This document shows, one piece after another, positions 61,371 to 64,000 of a DNA stretch of 64,000 bases (position 1 is its first letter; the number at the start of each line of letters is the position of its first letter). A model generated the notes under the pieces. It was not told the DNA's origin. It searched no databases and saw only the letters and a program-made list of their open reading frames with translations. The stretch spans positions 30,155,523 through 30,219,522 of the forward strand of contig OY829543.1 in assembly GCA_963691705.1 (NCBI GenBank), in the 5' to 3' direction. The DNA comes from Viola odorata (taxonomy: Eukaryota > Streptophyta > Magnoliopsida > Malpighiales > Violaceae). The position numbers were made by a program, and so were the translations under genes.

Positions 61371-64000
61371 TAAAAAAACTCACCAAACAAATTACCAAAA
61401 AAGATCTCAAAAAAATAATACCAAAAATGTACAATGAACTATTCAATGCATAAAAAGTAAAAACAGATCAAACGTGAAATATCTGCCCGGGAAAATATTC
61501 TCCCACTAATCATCACGTGTTAAACCTACGAAACCGGAACCTAGCTGGCAGATGCAATCGCAACTTCAAACATTTTCATGAAATATTAAATTAGTTAAGT
61601 TAATTAACGGCAAATTATGATAATCGGTTTCGGAAAAATTGGGCGTGAATTTCTTTTTCGTTCTTTTCATTTAGGAAAAAATTATAAAACCACTTATGCA
61701 CTTGTACCTCATATCCGGATCACATGTCAATTTGTAGTTTATTAAATTTGAACTTTGTACATCAATTTTACAACACCACATTTTAATTTTAAAATGGTTT
61801 AGCTTTTGATAACGTGGATATTATAAATATTAAAAATTAACATGAAAGATATTTTTTTTCTTTTTACACCGAACATAATGTGAAAATACAAAAATAAATA
61901 ATAAAAAATCAACTAAAAAATTAAATTCAAAACTGCTGGCGCAAATCAATTGAATTAAAATTATTTTAGTTTAATCAAAATTTTAAATTTAAATCATAAA
62001 AATACAACCGATTATAAATTTAATATTATTCAAATCACCCGAAGAGATCCACCACTTGGATTTGTCAAAAAGATAAAAGAATATTGATTTAAGAAAAATA
62101 AGGAATCTATTATTAATTTATTATTATGACACAAAAGTGACAACCATGTAGAATGAGTGGGGCCTTTTAACATGTCACCCCATGGACAGAACCTTCAAAA
62201 GCAACTGCTTAACCAACGTTGAACACCAGTTCCTCACTTCTCATCCTCATCTACTCCCCCCTCTACTTGTTGGATATTCTCCTCCATTTCTCATAATTCC
62301 TTTTTTTTTTTCAATAACCATTCTGATAGATATTTTAAATCATTGGCATTGTTTGCTAACTTTGTGAATGTGATAATTTTTGGAGCCAGACTTAAAGATT
62401 CTCTTTTTTATATATATAATTTTTTTTTTTAGGAAAATGAACAAAATCTTTTCTTCTAAGGAGCGTTTAGTTGAGTAAATTTAAAATTATCTAAAAAATT
62501 ATTTTACTTTATATTTTACCTAAAAAATCATTTTAAATGCTATGAATTAAAAATTACCTTATTTGGTTGCATTATGCATAATCATTGGGAAAAGGAAAAT
62601 CTCTTTTTTGAATGGTGTAGGAGTATTATATTTCTTTTTTCTTTTTACCAAATGTACCCACAAATTATATTATTAATATATTATTATAAAAAAATATTAT
62701 AGTATTTATATACTATTTATATCATTACACTATTATTATATAATGTATACAAATAAATATTTTATAAATGATGTTTAATAAATATATTATGTCATTATAC
62801 AATATTATATATATTATTTACAATAAATAAATATACAGTAATATTATATAGTATATAATTATAAAATATATTAATAAAATATTCTATAATCACAAATTAT
62901 TATCATAATATAATAATATATGAAATGTTAATATAATAAAATGCTTTATTATATCATATCGTAGTATAAAATTTTATAGTATTAATATATAATGTATTAA
63001 AAAATAATGATGTATTATTAGAAACATATTACATAATAATTATATTATTATACTATTATTTATTAATATCACATGCAATTTTACTAAGATATAATTCCCC
63101 TTAAAAGAGATAATTTTGCCATAATAATATAATTCATTTTTTCTTTTCAAGGGAATCTTAGAATACCATTTATTTTGGAGGTAATCATTTTCCTTTGCAT
63201 TTTACCTCATTGTGGGAAAAAAGTTTTCCGAGTCAATTCTAAATTCCTAGGATTCTCTAATTCTATGTATACCAAACAAGACATTTCTAAAAATTGAAGA
63301 TCATCTTGATAAAATAATTCTAGATTACTTCAGGACAAACGCCTCCCAATAGACCAAAATTCTTTCAATTATTTTATCAGCAACAAATAATCAATTAGCT
63401 ACATTCAAGTTTAGTATCGGTCTGTCTATAGAATGAAAATCTCAAATATTAGAAAATTCACATTTTCTTATGCGGATGAGCTTCTAGAGTTGTATAAATA
63501 CCAGGAATAATTATTTTTAGATGTACATTCCACCCACCCAATTTGATTAGTAGAAACGATTTCTGATGGTCCAGTTGATTTAAAATAAAATAATATTTTT
63601 AATAGACAAAATTATATGTAAGGTGCACAGAGAGCACTTGATAATACCTTGAGAGTAGATTTAAACCCAGACTGAGTTTTTTCTCCCTTGATTGGGCCGA
63701 GTCCGTGTGAACTCGTGAACTTTCGGGTCTGTCTGCTGGCCTAACTTTATAAATTAGGGATTTTTTTTTTTTAGATCCACTATTTATATTTTCTCTTTAT
63801 CATATTCTTTTTTTATAGAATAAAAATCATTTTCTATTTTTATTTTTTCATGATTTGTTGTCTAAAACTAAATTAATAAAGTATTGTTATTATTGGTGCA
63901 TTATTTCCCTCCTTTTTAATTAATTTTTAACTAATTCACTATGTACAAGTTCTATAAACACGTTGTGAGATTATTCTATCGTAAATTTGACATTAGTGGG
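61371..64000. other. AT-rich non-coding sequence
   Basis: No gene is supported. 62680-63080 is extremely AT-rich, made almost only of TATTATA-type words. It is flanked by segments that look like diverged transposon ends (GGAGCGTTTAGTTGAGTAAA at 62460 and the complement of TATGTATACCAAACAAGACA at 63266), so an old MITE is possible but unproven. Confidence 0.4.

Noticed and set aside
62182..62367. Short 61-codon frame near the right edge
   Set aside because: AT-rich surroundings, no splice or codon signal, no similarity.

Overview
The window is plant nuclear DNA, almost certainly repeat-rich angiosperm heterochromatin (a eudicot seems likely, but that is a weak inference). The evidence is Ty3/gypsy elements of three plant lineages (Tat, Athila, and chromoviruses resembling CRM), a SIRE-like Ty1/copia element, CACTA, hAT, PIF/Harbinger-like and Stowaway DNA transposons, and plant-type splice sites. 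I see no intact host gene, no tRNA or rRNA gene and no CRISPR array. The only host-derived coding sequence I recognise is two mutated exons of an ARF small GTPase at 49933-50132.

Layout. 1-11426: 3' part of a Tat element (A): broken pol, a long repeat-filled 3' region and a 3.9-kb LTR. 11427-14959: 3' end and LTR of a second Tat element (B), into which A appears to have inserted. 14960 to about 48.7 kb: a decayed SIRE-like copia element (H) whose 3' LTR was hit twice. The first insertion is a 13-kb CACTA transposon (17144-30113) that holds a probable solo LTR and a reverse-strand Athila element (21998-29683), which itself holds a hAT-like element (23415-24586). The second is a reverse-strand solo Tat LTR (G, 30180-47575, 5-bp duplication GTAAG). 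It holds a CRM-like element D (30475-45831, duplication CATGC), which holds a second CRM-like element E (33136-40728, duplication CAAGG). 49434-60479: a PIF/Harbinger-like element carrying the ARF exons, an inserted hAT transposon (51846-59824, 8-bp duplication GACATAAC) and a Stowaway MITE. The hAT transposase gene is split by a young non-autonomous retrotransposon F (53414-57825, duplication CTTGC). 60483-64000: AT-rich non-coding DNA with one more Stowaway MITE.

How the parts work together. E is the only element with an uninterrupted Gag-Pol frame (1691 codons), although two conserved residues are changed. D is its decayed relative. F encodes only a Gag-like protein, has nearly identical LTRs, and shares with E the U5 region, primer site, 5'-leader intron signals and U3 hairpin array, so it looks like a recent passenger of E-type enzymes.

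The observations I find most interesting are these. Every Ty3/gypsy 3' end in the window carries a short stem-loop directly upstream of the polypurine tract, with unrelated arm sequences in the three lineages. D, E and F share a predicted 876-887-bp leader intron. F carries three successive hairpin-polypurine-tract modules inside its reading frame. A TIR element appears to have captured intron-containing ARF exons.
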